The position numbers and the translations under genes were made by a program. A stretch of DNA of 6,833 nt from the NCBI GenBank assembly GCA_900551415.1, contig URWB01000116.1:1-6833 (forward strand), given 5' to 3'. The notes beneath the pieces were generated by a model. The model was given only the letters and a program-made list of their open reading frames with translations, ran no database searches and was not told the origin of the DNA. Below, one piece after another: positions 1-6,371 of the stretch. Within the stretch, counting starts at the first letter, position 1. Each line of letters begins with the position of its first letter. The DNA comes from an uncultured Eubacteriales bacterium (GTDB lineage Bacteria; Bacillota; Clostridia; Peptostreptococcales; Anaerovoracaceae).

Positions 1-448
1 TCTCGATTTCCGGCTTGGTGCCGACCTCCTGATAAAGCTTGCCGAGGCTTTCCAAAAATTTCGGATTGTTCTCAAACACGGTCTGATGCAGCCAGTTCAT
101 CGTACCGCAGTCATAGGAACCCATCTCCGGTTTCAACGCCTTGAACGGCTGCATGCGCGTTTCGTCCGCGGCCATGCCGTCAAGGGAGTGTCCGCCGGAG
201 GATGTCATATTGATGATGACATCGCATTTTTGGCGGATCAATGCAATCGTTTTTTCAAAAAGATCCGTTCGCATGGTCGGATGCCCCGCTTCATCACGCA
301 TATGAATATGCACAATTGCAGCGCCCGCTTGCCAACATGCATAGGCGTCCCGCGCCATCTCCTCCGGTGTCATCGGAATTGCCGGATTGGTGCTCTTGTC
401 GCCCCAATTCCCTGTAATTGCAACGGATATGATTCTTTTGTCTCCCAT
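1..448 (-). CDS. Beta-keto acid cleavage enzyme (BKACE, DUF849), N-terminal part
   Basis: The 3' end is cut by the window edge; 149 codons are visible. Known BKACE/Kce enzymes are zinc-dependent TIM-barrel proteins that condense a beta-keto acid with acetyl-CoA and release acetoacetate plus a new CoA ester; the lysine-fermentation enzyme Kce is the best-known member. Seen here: the start MGDKRIISVAITG, then NPAIPMTPEEMARDA (residues 21-35), the HIHMRD segment with the metal-binding HxH pair at His47 and His49, and the CDVIINMTSSGG strand-loop that follows in this family. ATG at 448 is preceded by GGAGG with a 7-nt gap. It lies 111 bp downstream of the amidohydrolase on the same strand and has a promoter-like sequence of its own. 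Family assignment is firm; the keto-acid substrate cannot be told from this fragment because the specificity residues are mostly further downstream. Confidence 0.9.
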   Translation of the reverse strand, partial: MGDKRIISVAITGNWGDKSTNPAIPMTPEEMARDAYACWQAGAAIVHIHMRDEAGHPTMRTDLFEKTIALIRQKCDVIINMTSSGGHSLDGMAADETRMQPFKALKPEMGSYDCGTMNWLHQTVFENNPKFLESLGKLYQEVGTKPEIE

Positions 449-517
449 TTTTATTCCTCCGTAGTCATGAGTTTTGCTCTTGCATAAAAATCTGATTTTC
501 TTGCTGCCCTATATACA

Positions 518-534
518 AGCATAATTCGTGCCAA
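518..534 (-). promoter_or_regulatory. Sigma-54-like (-24/-12) promoter before the BKACE gene
   Basis: On the minus strand the bases read TTGGCACGAATTATGCT. This matches the sigma-54 consensus TGGCACG-N4-TTGCW at all but one defined position and keeps the obligatory GG-N10-GC spacing. It ends about 70 nt before the BKACE start. A weak sigma-A alternative overlaps it (TTGCTT at 538-533, 17-bp spacer, TATATA at 515-510), so the sequence alone does not settle which holoenzyme is used. The same 111-bp gap also holds a 5-bp hairpin (546-558, AGGCA-CTC-TGCCT) just after the amidohydrolase stop; it lacks a T-run and is not a convincing terminator. Confidence 0.5.
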
Positions 535-559
535 GCAATCCACGGAGGCACTCTGCCTG

Positions 560-2095
560 TTACGCGCGCGCGTAGACCAGCTTGCCGCGCGCGTAAGTTT
601 GTTCTACTTTGATGTCTGACAGCGCTTCGACCGGAACCGCGAACGGATTCTGATCGAGCACGATAAAGTCCGCGTCCATGCCCGGGCGGAGCATGCCCTT
701 GCGATCCTCCAAAAATCCCAGCTTCGCCGCGTTGCAAGTGTTCATCTCCAGACACTCCATCAGCGTGATGCGCTCTGATGCGGTCGGCTGTGTCATGCAG
801 ATCCGCGCGCCATGCAGCGGCCGCATCGGTGTCACCGGAAAGTCCGTGCCGCCGCCCACTAAAATCCCCGCGTCCAGGATGGAACGATACGGGCTGCATT
901 TGCCGGCGCGGTCGCCGATGAAACACGCGTAACCGGACAGATCCATGCCTTCACAGATTTCGATCAGCAAAGGCTGCATGCCCAGGGCAATTCCAAGCTC
1001 CGCGGCTTTTTTGACAGACTGCTTCGTCGGCAGCTCAAAGTGTTCGATGCGGAATCTGTGATCTTCCTTTGGGTTTTCCTTCAAAACTCTCTCGTACACC
1101 CGAATGACCTGCTCGATGGCGTGATCCCCGATCGCGTGTGTTGAGAACTGCAGGTCATGCGCTCTGGCCGCCTTCGCGAATTCGTAGAGCTCCTCATCCG
1201 TATTGAGCAGCATGCCGAACTCCGTCGGTCTGCCTTCATAAGGTTCGATGACCGATGCCGACCATCCGTCGAATGCGCCATCCGCGAACGTACAGATACA
1301 GGTTTTTTCGCGCAGCGCTTCATCTTCCAGGATCTCGCGCAAGCCTTCCCAGTCTTTGGTATTGTAGGTCATCCACATCGGTTTGAATTCCGCGCGGAAC
1401 CGTTCCTTGTTTTGTTCGCGCAGCTTCAGGACACGAATCGAATCCTTGCCGAAAATGGTGGTCACACCGCTCGCTGCCGCCATCTGATCCACCGCCTCGC
1501 AGCCCTTGAGCAGATCCTCATCCGAAAAAAAGGCATAGATTCGCTCCAGAGAATCAACACAGGCCGGATCAACGATACAGCCTGTCAATTCACCGTTTTC
1601 ATCAGTGCAGACGCCGTCCAGCGCGGGGTCGAAGCCCAGCAGCGCGAGTGCCTCGGAGTTGAAGGAAAACGGATGCAGGTCATTGTGGCAGATAAAAATC
1701 GGATGCTTTGTGGAAACGCTGTCGAGCTCATATCGATTGGGAAAGCGTTTTTCCTTGATGTGCTTATCCTGAAAGAACGCGCCGATCACCCATTTGCCCT
1801 CCGGTGTCTCGGCCGCCTTAGCCCGCAAGCGTTCGAGGACCTCCGCCAAGTCCTCCGCCTGCGAAAGATCCGCGCCTGTCATAAACAGTCCGGACGGAAT
1901 AACATGGACGTGGGTGTCGATAAATCCCGGGAGAATGACTTGATCCGGATAGGCAAGGTTTTCGTCAACCTCGATGGCGCGTGCTTCCTCTCTCGTGCCC
2001 GTAAAGAAGATGTGATCCTCTTCAATTCCCATCGCTTCCGCGGTGGGGTGATCCCGATCCATGGTATAAATTGTAGCGTATATCATTTTTTTCAT
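560..2095 (-). CDS. YtcJ-like metal-dependent amidohydrolase
   Basis: 511 aa, the usual size for the Amidohydro_3/YtcJ group of the amidohydrolase superfamily, whose known members include N-substituted formamide deformylase. It probably hydrolyses an amide, N-formyl or similar bond in the cytoplasm; no signal peptide is visible. Motifs in order: a short N-terminal beta-sandwich part, PGFIDTHVHVIPSG with metal ligands His62 and His64, FADG (270-273), STHAIGD with His320, RIEHFE with His352, GGTDFPV with Asp418, and the closing beta-sandwich GMDADFIVLDQNPF (472-485). Oddity: relatives usually have a metal-bridging lysine two residues before the F of the F-x-D-G motif; here that place is Cys268. 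ATG at 2095 has GGAGG 8 nt upstream. The gene follows the symporter by 36 bp, so co-transcription is likely. Family call is secure; substrate unknown. Confidence 0.88.
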   Translation of the reverse strand: MKKMIYATIYTMDRDHPTAEAMGIEEDHIFFTGTREEARAIEVDENLAYPDQVILPGFIDTHVHVIPSGLFMTGADLSQAEDLAEVLERLRAKAAETPEGKWVIGAFFQDKHIKEKRFPNRYELDSVSTKHPIFICHNDLHPFSFNSEALALLGFDPALDGVCTDENGELTGCIVDPACVDSLERIYAFFSDEDLLKGCEAVDQMAAASGVTTIFGKDSIRVLKLREQNKERFRAEFKPMWMTYNTKDWEGLREILEDEALREKTCICTFADGAFDGWSASVIEPYEGRPTEFGMLLNTDEELYEFAKAARAHDLQFSTHAIGDHAIEQVIRVYERVLKENPKEDHRFRIEHFELPTKQSVKKAAELGIALGMQPLLIEICEGMDLSGYACFIGDRAGKCSPYRSILDAGILVGGGTDFPVTPMRPLHGARICMTQPTASERITLMECLEMNTCNAAKLGFLEDRKGMLRPGMDADFIVLDQNPFAVPVEALSDIKVEQTYARGKLVYARA

Positions 2096-2131
2096 TTACA
2101 AAACCTCCGTGATCAGCAAAATGCGCGCAGC

Positions 2132-3538
2132 TTAGCGGCCGGCGTTTTCTTTGGCCTTCAGCACACCCTGCAGCTCGATATATTTCGCTTTGGTGAGCGG
2201 ATAGGCGATGGCAGCGATCAGTCCGACCAGAATCACGATGGAAGGCGCGATACCGAACAAACGCTTGATGCCTTGCACTGTCGCTTCGGTCTGCGTTTCG
2301 GACTCCGATGAAAATCCGATCAGCTGTAAGCCGAAGCCCATGATCAGCGTGCCGAGCGCGTTTCCGAATTTCATAAACAGTCCGATCAGCGAGGTATACA
2401 GACCGTCCGGTTTTTTTCCGGTCTCGATTTGCTCCAAAATCGCGCTGTCGTAGGACATGGCATAGATCATGGTCCAGAATCCGGAATTACCGAGCGCGTA
2501 AATGGCCACGTACGTATACAGCCACACGCTTTTGGACGGCAAAAATCCGATAATCAGACAAGCGATGATCGTCAGGAGCATGCTGCCTGTCATAACGGTC
2601 TTTTTGTCCGTTTTATTCGCCACACAGCCGGCCAGGATTGCCGTAAGGATGACGAGAATCCCTTGCACCAGATACACCATGGAGGTCTGCGCCTCATCGT
2701 AGACGAACACGTAGGAAAGCACATATACCAGCAGCCCGGAGGATAAAGTGACAAAGACATTATAGGAAAAGTTCACAACAATCAGCAGGCTCAGCGCTTT
2801 GTTCTGAAAAGCCCTTTTCGCGCTGCGCAGGAAGATCGCCAGCGTTTCCTTCCATGGCTTTTTTCGCGCCGGCTCTGCCAGATTCGGATTGGCCGGCTCG
2901 AGATTTTTTACAGCAAAACAGCACAGATGATACACGAGCGCGACGATAACGCCGAAGGTAATGCCGGTTGCCGCCCATCCTGCGGACTCCGATCCGAAAA
3001 TGCCTTGATAAAATTTTACCAGCAGAAGCGTCGAGCTGGTCGCGATCAAGGTTCCGATCCCCATCAGAGTTACGGCGCAGCTACGCAGCTTGGTTCTTTC
3101 GTTGAAGTCGTCGGTCAGTTCCGAACCCAGCGAAATATGTGGGATCACGCAGGACGTCAGCGCGATCCAGTAAAATCCGTTGGCAAGAATGAAGTAAACG
3201 GTTTTGAGTCCGACCGGAATGTCAAAGTTAAAAAACACCATCGCGATGGAAACGCCGAACAACACAGAGCCGGTCATAATGAAGGGACGTCTTCTGCCTT
3301 TTGGATTTCTGGTAGTATCTGACCAGCTTCCGATCATCGGGTCCGTAACGGCGTCCCATAACACCGCCACGCTGGAGATCACGCCGGCGACGGCAGGAGG
3401 TATTCCTGCTACGGTAGTGAGGAAAAAACTGAAGAACGAGAAGAATACATTATAGCCGATGCCTTCCCCGATTGCACCGATCCCGTATCCAATCGTGCAG
3501 CCCATGCGCAGAGCCTTCGATTCTTGACGGTTTGACAT
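2132..3538 (-). CDS. GPH-family (MelB-like) cation:substrate symporter
   Basis: 468 aa inner-membrane protein of the glycoside-pentoside-hexuronide:cation symporter family (MFS_2), typical length and about 12 hydrophobic segments. Diagnostic motif in the first cytoplasmic loop: WDAVTDPMIGSWSD (61-74) followed by GRRRPF (81-86); Asp62 and Asp66 fall where MelB-type proteins hold the coupling-cation acidic residues. The late motif YDSAILEQIETGKKPDGLY (363-381), followed by a KFGNALG-type helix, is the family's usual helix X-XI signature. The ATG at 3538 has GGAGG 7 nt upstream. Its place between the dehydrogenase and the amidohydrolase suggests that it imports the operon's substrate. GPH proteins are mostly known for sugars and uronides, but in this setting an amide or amino-containing compound is equally possible. 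Substrate not determinable from sequence. Confidence 0.9.
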   Translation of the reverse strand: MSNRQESKALRMGCTIGYGIGAIGEGIGYNVFFSFFSFFLTTVAGIPPAVAGVISSVAVLWDAVTDPMIGSWSDTTRNPKGRRRPFIMTGSVLFGVSIAMVFFNFDIPVGLKTVYFILANGFYWIALTSCVIPHISLGSELTDDFNERTKLRSCAVTLMGIGTLIATSSTLLLVKFYQGIFGSESAGWAATGITFGVIVALVYHLCCFAVKNLEPANPNLAEPARKKPWKETLAIFLRSAKRAFQNKALSLLIVVNFSYNVFVTLSSGLLVYVLSYVFVYDEAQTSMVYLVQGILVILTAILAGCVANKTDKKTVMTGSMLLTIIACLIIGFLPSKSVWLYTYVAIYALGNSGFWTMIYAMSYDSAILEQIETGKKPDGLYTSLIGLFMKFGNALGTLIMGFGLQLIGFSSESETQTEATVQGIKRLFGIAPSIVILVGLIAAIAYPLTKAKYIELQGVLKAKENAGR

Positions 3539-3570
3539 TTTGAAACCTCCTTTAAAAATTCATCCTATCA

Positions 3571-3610
3571 TAACGATTTATAACACTTTGTAACATTTCA
3601 TAACGCTTCG
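3571..3610. repeat. Four 10-bp phased direct repeats (TAACRNTTYR)
   Basis: The blocks taacgattta, taacactttg, taacatttca and taacgcttcg follow one another with no gap, each starting exactly 10 bp after the last. TAAC and the TT at positions 7-8 are invariant. They fill half of the 79-bp gap between the dehydrogenase stop and the symporter ribosome binding site. One-turn spacing suggests a regulator binding the same DNA face repeatedly. No good sigma-A promoter or terminator is visible in the gap. Confidence 0.6.
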
Positions 3611-3617
3611 CAAGACC

Positions 3618-4880
3618 TTAGTAACGTTTTTCCGCGGCTTTGGCATGTCCCATAAGCCCTTCTCCCCTTGCCATGCGGCTTACCAAAGGTGCGATTCTTT
3701 GGGAGGCTTCCGCTGTCATCCATTGGAAGGTGCAGACCTTGAGAAAAGTTCCCGCCCACACACCGCCGGTGTAGCGCGCAGCCTTGACGGTCGGAAGGGT
3801 ATGGTTCGTTCCGGAAGCGTAGTCTCCGAACACCTCCGCCGTATTGCCGCCCAAAAACAGTGAGCCGTAATTCACCAGCTGATCCAAGATCGCGTCCGGA
3901 TCTTTGACATTGACCTCCAGATGCTCCGGCGCCGTTTCATTACAAAGTTTCACAGCTTCAGACAAATCCGAAAGCACGATCACCTCGCCGTAATCCTGCC
4001 ATGACCTTGCGGCGATCCCTGCTGTTTCCAAAGTCTTTAATTCTTCCTCCACTGCCTCGATCGTGCGCGTTGCCAGGGCTTCGCTGGTCGTCAGCAGGAT
4101 GGCTTTGGCGTTCGGATCATGTTCACACTGCGCGAGCAGATCCGCGGCGATCACATCGGGTCTCGCGCCCTCATCCGCGATCACCAGCACCTCGCTCGGT
4201 CCTGCGACAAAATCAATACCAATCTGTCCGTAACATTGCCTTTTCGCTTCTGCCACAAACCGGTTGCCCGGTCCGACGATCATATCGACCGGTCGGATGG
4301 TTTCCGTTCCGTAGGAGAACGCCGCGATCGCCTGCGCGCCGCCTACGGTATAGATTTCATCCGCGCCGGCAAGATCCATGGCAACCAGGGTTTTGTAGTG
4401 AATGTTTTCGGTTCCGTGAACGACCGGCGCTGTCGCGCAGACTCTGGATACGCCGGCCACCTTCGCGGGCGTGATCAGCATCAGCGCTGTCGAGAACAAA
4501 GGATAACTGCCTCCCGGTACATAGCAGCAGCACGAGCTTACCGGAATCACCCGATGTCCAAGGTGAATGCCCGCTTCCGGGCAAAAATCCTCGATCGGTG
4601 ACAGCGCGTCCTTCTGCGCTTTGGCAAAGGCCTCGATGTGCGCTTTCGCTTTTTTTAGATCCGCAAGTTCCTGCTCCGTCATCTTCGCGTAGGCTGCCTC
4701 AATCTCATCCCGGCTGACCCGAAAGGATGCGCGGTCTGACGCGTCAAAACGGCGGCTGTATTCGTGAAGCGCGCGGTCTCCGCTCTCGCATACGTTCTCT
4801 ATGATCTCCGACACGGTTTGGCGCAGCTTGCGATGATCCTCCGCAGTTCGTTCTTTCGCTTTTTTTAGATATTGCATCAT
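3618..4880 (-). CDS. HisD-like NAD-dependent alcohol dehydrogenase (HpsN/sulfopropanediol dehydrogenase type)
   Basis: 420 aa, full length for the histidinol dehydrogenase superfamily. Conserved blocks: YVPGG (120-124), AGADEIYTVGGAQAIAAFSYG (171-191), VGPGN (202-206), GIDFVAGPSEVLVIAD (221-236), EHDPNA (253-258), APEHLEV (317-323), GDYASGTNHTLPT (352-364). By analogy with HisD, the zinc ligands are Gln251, His254, Asp353 and His412, and the catalytic pair is Glu319-His320; all are present. YVPGGSYPLFSTALM and AARYTGGVWAGTFLK resemble the catabolic HpsN branch more than biosynthetic HisD, and no histidine genes are nearby. It therefore probably oxidises a primary or secondary alcohol with NAD+. 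It is the first gene of the operon. ATG at 4880 (a second ATG follows directly) has GGAG about 9 nt upstream. A run of three cysteines (117-119) precedes YVPGG. Exact substrate unknown. Confidence 0.85.
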   Translation of the reverse strand: MMQYLKKAKERTAEDHRKLRQTVSEIIENVCESGDRALHEYSRRFDASDRASFRVSRDEIEAAYAKMTEQELADLKKAKAHIEAFAKAQKDALSPIEDFCPEAGIHLGHRVIPVSSCCCYVPGGSYPLFSTALMLITPAKVAGVSRVCATAPVVHGTENIHYKTLVAMDLAGADEIYTVGGAQAIAAFSYGTETIRPVDMIVGPGNRFVAEAKRQCYGQIGIDFVAGPSEVLVIADEGARPDVIAADLLAQCEHDPNAKAILLTTSEALATRTIEAVEEELKTLETAGIAARSWQDYGEVIVLSDLSEAVKLCNETAPEHLEVNVKDPDAILDQLVNYGSLFLGGNTAEVFGDYASGTNHTLPTVKAARYTGGVWAGTFLKVCTFQWMTAEASQRIAPLVSRMARGEGLMGHAKAAEKRY

Positions 4881-4924
4881 TTCGTCCAGCTCCTTTCATC
4901 GCTTTAAAGTGTTACATTACACTA

Positions 4925-4955
4925 AGTTTAATACATGGGGAAAACTCCATGTCAA
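4925..4955 (-). promoter_or_regulatory. Promoter of the dehydrogenase operon, MerR-type architecture
   Basis: Minus strand: a perfect -35 TTGACA (4955-4950). Two readings of the -10 are possible: TATTAA (4933-4928) with a 16-bp spacer, or TAAACT (4930-4925) with a 19-bp spacer. The second is the over-long spacer typical of MerR-activated promoters, and a 20-bp palindrome fills that spacer, as in the mer operator. The leader to the start at 4880 is about 40 nt and contains an imperfect dyad AGTGT-N6-ACACT (plus-strand text tacatt in the middle). Confidence 0.65.
4933..4952 (-). promoter_or_regulatory. Operator copy 1 (20-bp palindrome in the hisD-side promoter)
   Basis: Minus strand ACATGGAGTTTTCCCCATGT; outer arms ACATGG/CCATGT are perfect. 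It matches operator copy 2 at 16 of 20 bases. It overlaps the last three bases of the -35 and the spacer, the position from which MerR proteins untwist DNA to activate. Inferred target of the adjacent MerR-family regulator. Confidence 0.6.
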
Positions 4956-4978
4956 GCGCGAAATCCCCGCGATGAAAA

Positions 4979-5008
4979 CAAAAACATTGAGTTTACTCAA
5001 TGTTTTTG
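4979..5008 (+). promoter_or_regulatory. Operator copy 2 (30-bp palindrome at the regulator promoter)
   Basis: Perfect 14-bp arms (CAAAAACATTGAGT and its complement) around a TT centre. The core 20 bp (4984-5003), ACATTGAGTTTACTCAATGT, is the second copy of the operator found at 4933-4952; centres are 51 bp apart. It covers the -35 of the regulator promoter, a position that suits self-repression. It could act as a weak hairpin in RNA, but it lies upstream of the expected transcript start, so an operator is the better reading. Confidence 0.65.
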
Positions 5009-5015
5009 CTATAAT
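4987..5015 (+). promoter_or_regulatory. Sigma-A promoter of the MerR-family gene
   Basis: TTGAGT (4987-4992), a 17-bp spacer and a perfect TATAAT (5010-5015), with a TG one base upstream of the -10 (extended -10). Transcription would begin near 5022, giving a leader of about 90 nt before the start codon. Operator copy 2 overlaps the -35. Confidence 0.75.
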
Positions 5016-5049
5016 ATAGGAGCTTCACAAGGCGCGCATGCATGCATCT

Positions 5050-5078
5050 CGCGTGGAAAGCTCTGCTTTCGATACGCG
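5050..5078 (+). other. Hairpin in the regulator mRNA leader
   Basis: CGCGT, a bulged G, GAAAGC, loop TCT, GCTTTC, an internal GAT, then ACGCG: 11 base pairs in total. It lies in the 5' untranslated region, 20 nt before the GGAGG of the regulator. No T-run follows, so it is not a clear terminator; it may stabilise the message or tune translation. Confidence 0.45.
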
Positions 5079-5112
5079 CTTTTGCCTCGGTTGCACAAAG
5101 GAGGTTTGACCA

Positions 5113-6357
5113 ATGAAAATCGGCGAAGTATCCCGCAAATACGCTGTTTCCAAGGATCAGCTGTACTTCTATATCAATTCCGGCCTGCTGGTGCCGCCAA
5201 AGCAGAACACCCAATATGTATTTAACGCCGAAACCCTTTCCGACCTGGAAATGATCCTCTCCCTAAAGTCCATGGACTATTCGCTGAAGGAAATCCACCG
5301 GATTCTTTCTCTGCATCGGATATCCGGCGTGGAAAATCCCGAAGATCGCGTCGCGCTGCGCGAGATCTATCAGGCGAAGCGTTCCGAAATCGCGCGTAAA
5401 ATACAGGACTATCAAAAAATCGTAAGTGTGTTGGACGAGCGGATCGACGCTTTATCAAAGGAGAGCGCCGGCAAGGTCAAACGAAGCGGTCTGCCGCTTT
5501 CCATGCTCGGTCTGCTTTGCTGTCCGCACTGCCAAAAGCCCCTGCAGATCATGGATGTCCACATGGACATGGAGTTCGTTTACGCGGGCAAACTCTCCTG
5601 TGACTGCGGCTATTCGGCCCGGGTCGAGGACGGCATTTTGATCACGCCGCATGGATATCACGGCGAAAAAGATATTCCCGATGTCGAACGCAAAGTCTAT
5701 AAGGACTTGCCGGATTCGTTGATTTCCCTTTTTCAGCGCGCCTATAACTTTATGGATGAAGCGCTGCTGCATATGGATCTTACGGGAAAGGTCGTGATGG
5801 AAACCTATGTCAACGCGTGGTTTTATCTGCACAATCATCATCGCGGCATGAGTCCGGACGGAAAATACATCGTCGTGGATAAATTTCCTGAAACCCTGCG
5901 CATGTTCAAAGATCTGCTTGAAAGGGACGGCTGCAAGCTTCCCATCCTTTATCTATGCGACAGTTCCAAGGATTATCCGCTGCGCAAGGGCATTGTTGAC
6001 CTGAATCTGGACTTCTTCGCGATCAACGAGCATCAGTTCTACAAAGACGATTTTTTGATGCCGCATTTAGTGCCTTATCTCGCTCCGGACGCGAAATGCG
6101 TCGGAACTTATTTTTGGTTTGAGAATGGGAAACGCTCTATGCAAAAGCTACTGTCCGAGTATCCGGAATGCTCACCAAAAAACTTTTCTCTCGCCTTTTT
6201 CCTCACGCAGATGAAAGCCTCCGGCTTCACGATCATCAAACGCCGGGACTGTGGATTTACAACCTCCTCCGGAAACAACATCGGTTTCAGCTTTCACTGC
6301 GAAAACGAAAAAATGCATTTGGAAAGCTACGTGGCTGTCAGAGAAACAGGCGCGTAA
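5113..6357 (+). CDS. MerR-family regulator fused to a zinc ribbon and a degenerate methyltransferase-like domain
   Basis: 414 aa, far longer than simple MerR proteins. Residues 1-70 are a MerR winged helix-turn-helix: MKIGEVSRKYAVSKDQLYFY, SGLLVP, then YSLKEIHRIL. Residues 80-118 look like the dimerising coiled coil. Residues 130-178 match a Trm112-like zinc ribbon (LCCPHC at 135-140, CDCG at 163-166, then VEDGILITP), as found in front of many SAM methyltransferases. Residues 200-410 follow the Rossmann methyltransferase order: GKVVMETYVNAW (225-236) at motif I, YIVVDKF with Asp256 at motif II, the segment LPILYLCDSS (276-285), LVPYLAPDAKCVGTYF (319-334) and KASGFTIIKR (368-377). The glycine-rich SAM loop is missing, so catalysis is doubtful and a sensing role is inferred. 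ATG at 5113 has GGAGG 8 nt upstream. It is divergent from the catabolic operon and is its likely regulator. DNA-binding role firm; C-terminal assignment moderately firm. Confidence 0.85.
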   Translation: MKIGEVSRKYAVSKDQLYFYINSGLLVPPKQNTQYVFNAETLSDLEMILSLKSMDYSLKEIHRILSLHRISGVENPEDRVALREIYQAKRSEIARKIQDYQKIVSVLDERIDALSKESAGKVKRSGLPLSMLGLLCCPHCQKPLQIMDVHMDMEFVYAGKLSCDCGYSARVEDGILITPHGYHGEKDIPDVERKVYKDLPDSLISLFQRAYNFMDEALLHMDLTGKVVMETYVNAWFYLHNHHRGMSPDGKYIVVDKFPETLRMFKDLLERDGCKLPILYLCDSSKDYPLRKGIVDLNLDFFAINEHQFYKDDFLMPHLVPYLAPDAKCVGTYFWFENGKRSMQKLLSEYPECSPKNFSLAFFLTQMKASGFTIIKRRDCGFTTSSGNNIGFSFHCENEKMHLESYVAVRETGA

Positions 6358-6371
6358 GGCGCACTCCTGCC

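Noticed and set aside
465..485. Possible third copy of the 20-bp operator upstream of the BKACE gene (catgagttttgctc)
   Set aside because: Only the core GAGTTT resembles the operator; the outer arms and spacing do not fit and the sequence is not palindromic.
86..487. Plus-strand open frame of 133 codons
   Set aside because: It is the antisense shadow of the BKACE gene, has no ribosome binding site, and its translation shows no family motifs.
561..574. Alternating TACGCGCGCGCGTA palindrome as a regulatory or Z-DNA site
   Set aside because: It is the natural coding sequence of the amidohydrolase C-terminus (Tyr-Ala-Arg-Ala-stop) and nothing else supports a role.
1157..2311. Plus-strand open frame of 384 codons across the amidohydrolase
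   Set aside because: It is long only because of codon bias in the real minus-strand gene; it runs past the amidohydrolase start and shows no recognisable domain or ribosome binding site.
3618..4880. Annotation as biosynthetic histidinol dehydrogenase (hisD)
   Set aside because: Motifs around YVPGGSYPL and ARYTGGVWAGTFLK fit the catabolic HpsN-like branch, and the neighbours are catabolic, so no hisD symbol was given.
4979..5008. Rho-independent terminator reading of the AT-rich palindrome
   Set aside because: The stem is GC-poor, it overlaps a good promoter -35, and its core matches the second operator copy, so a protein-binding site explains it better.
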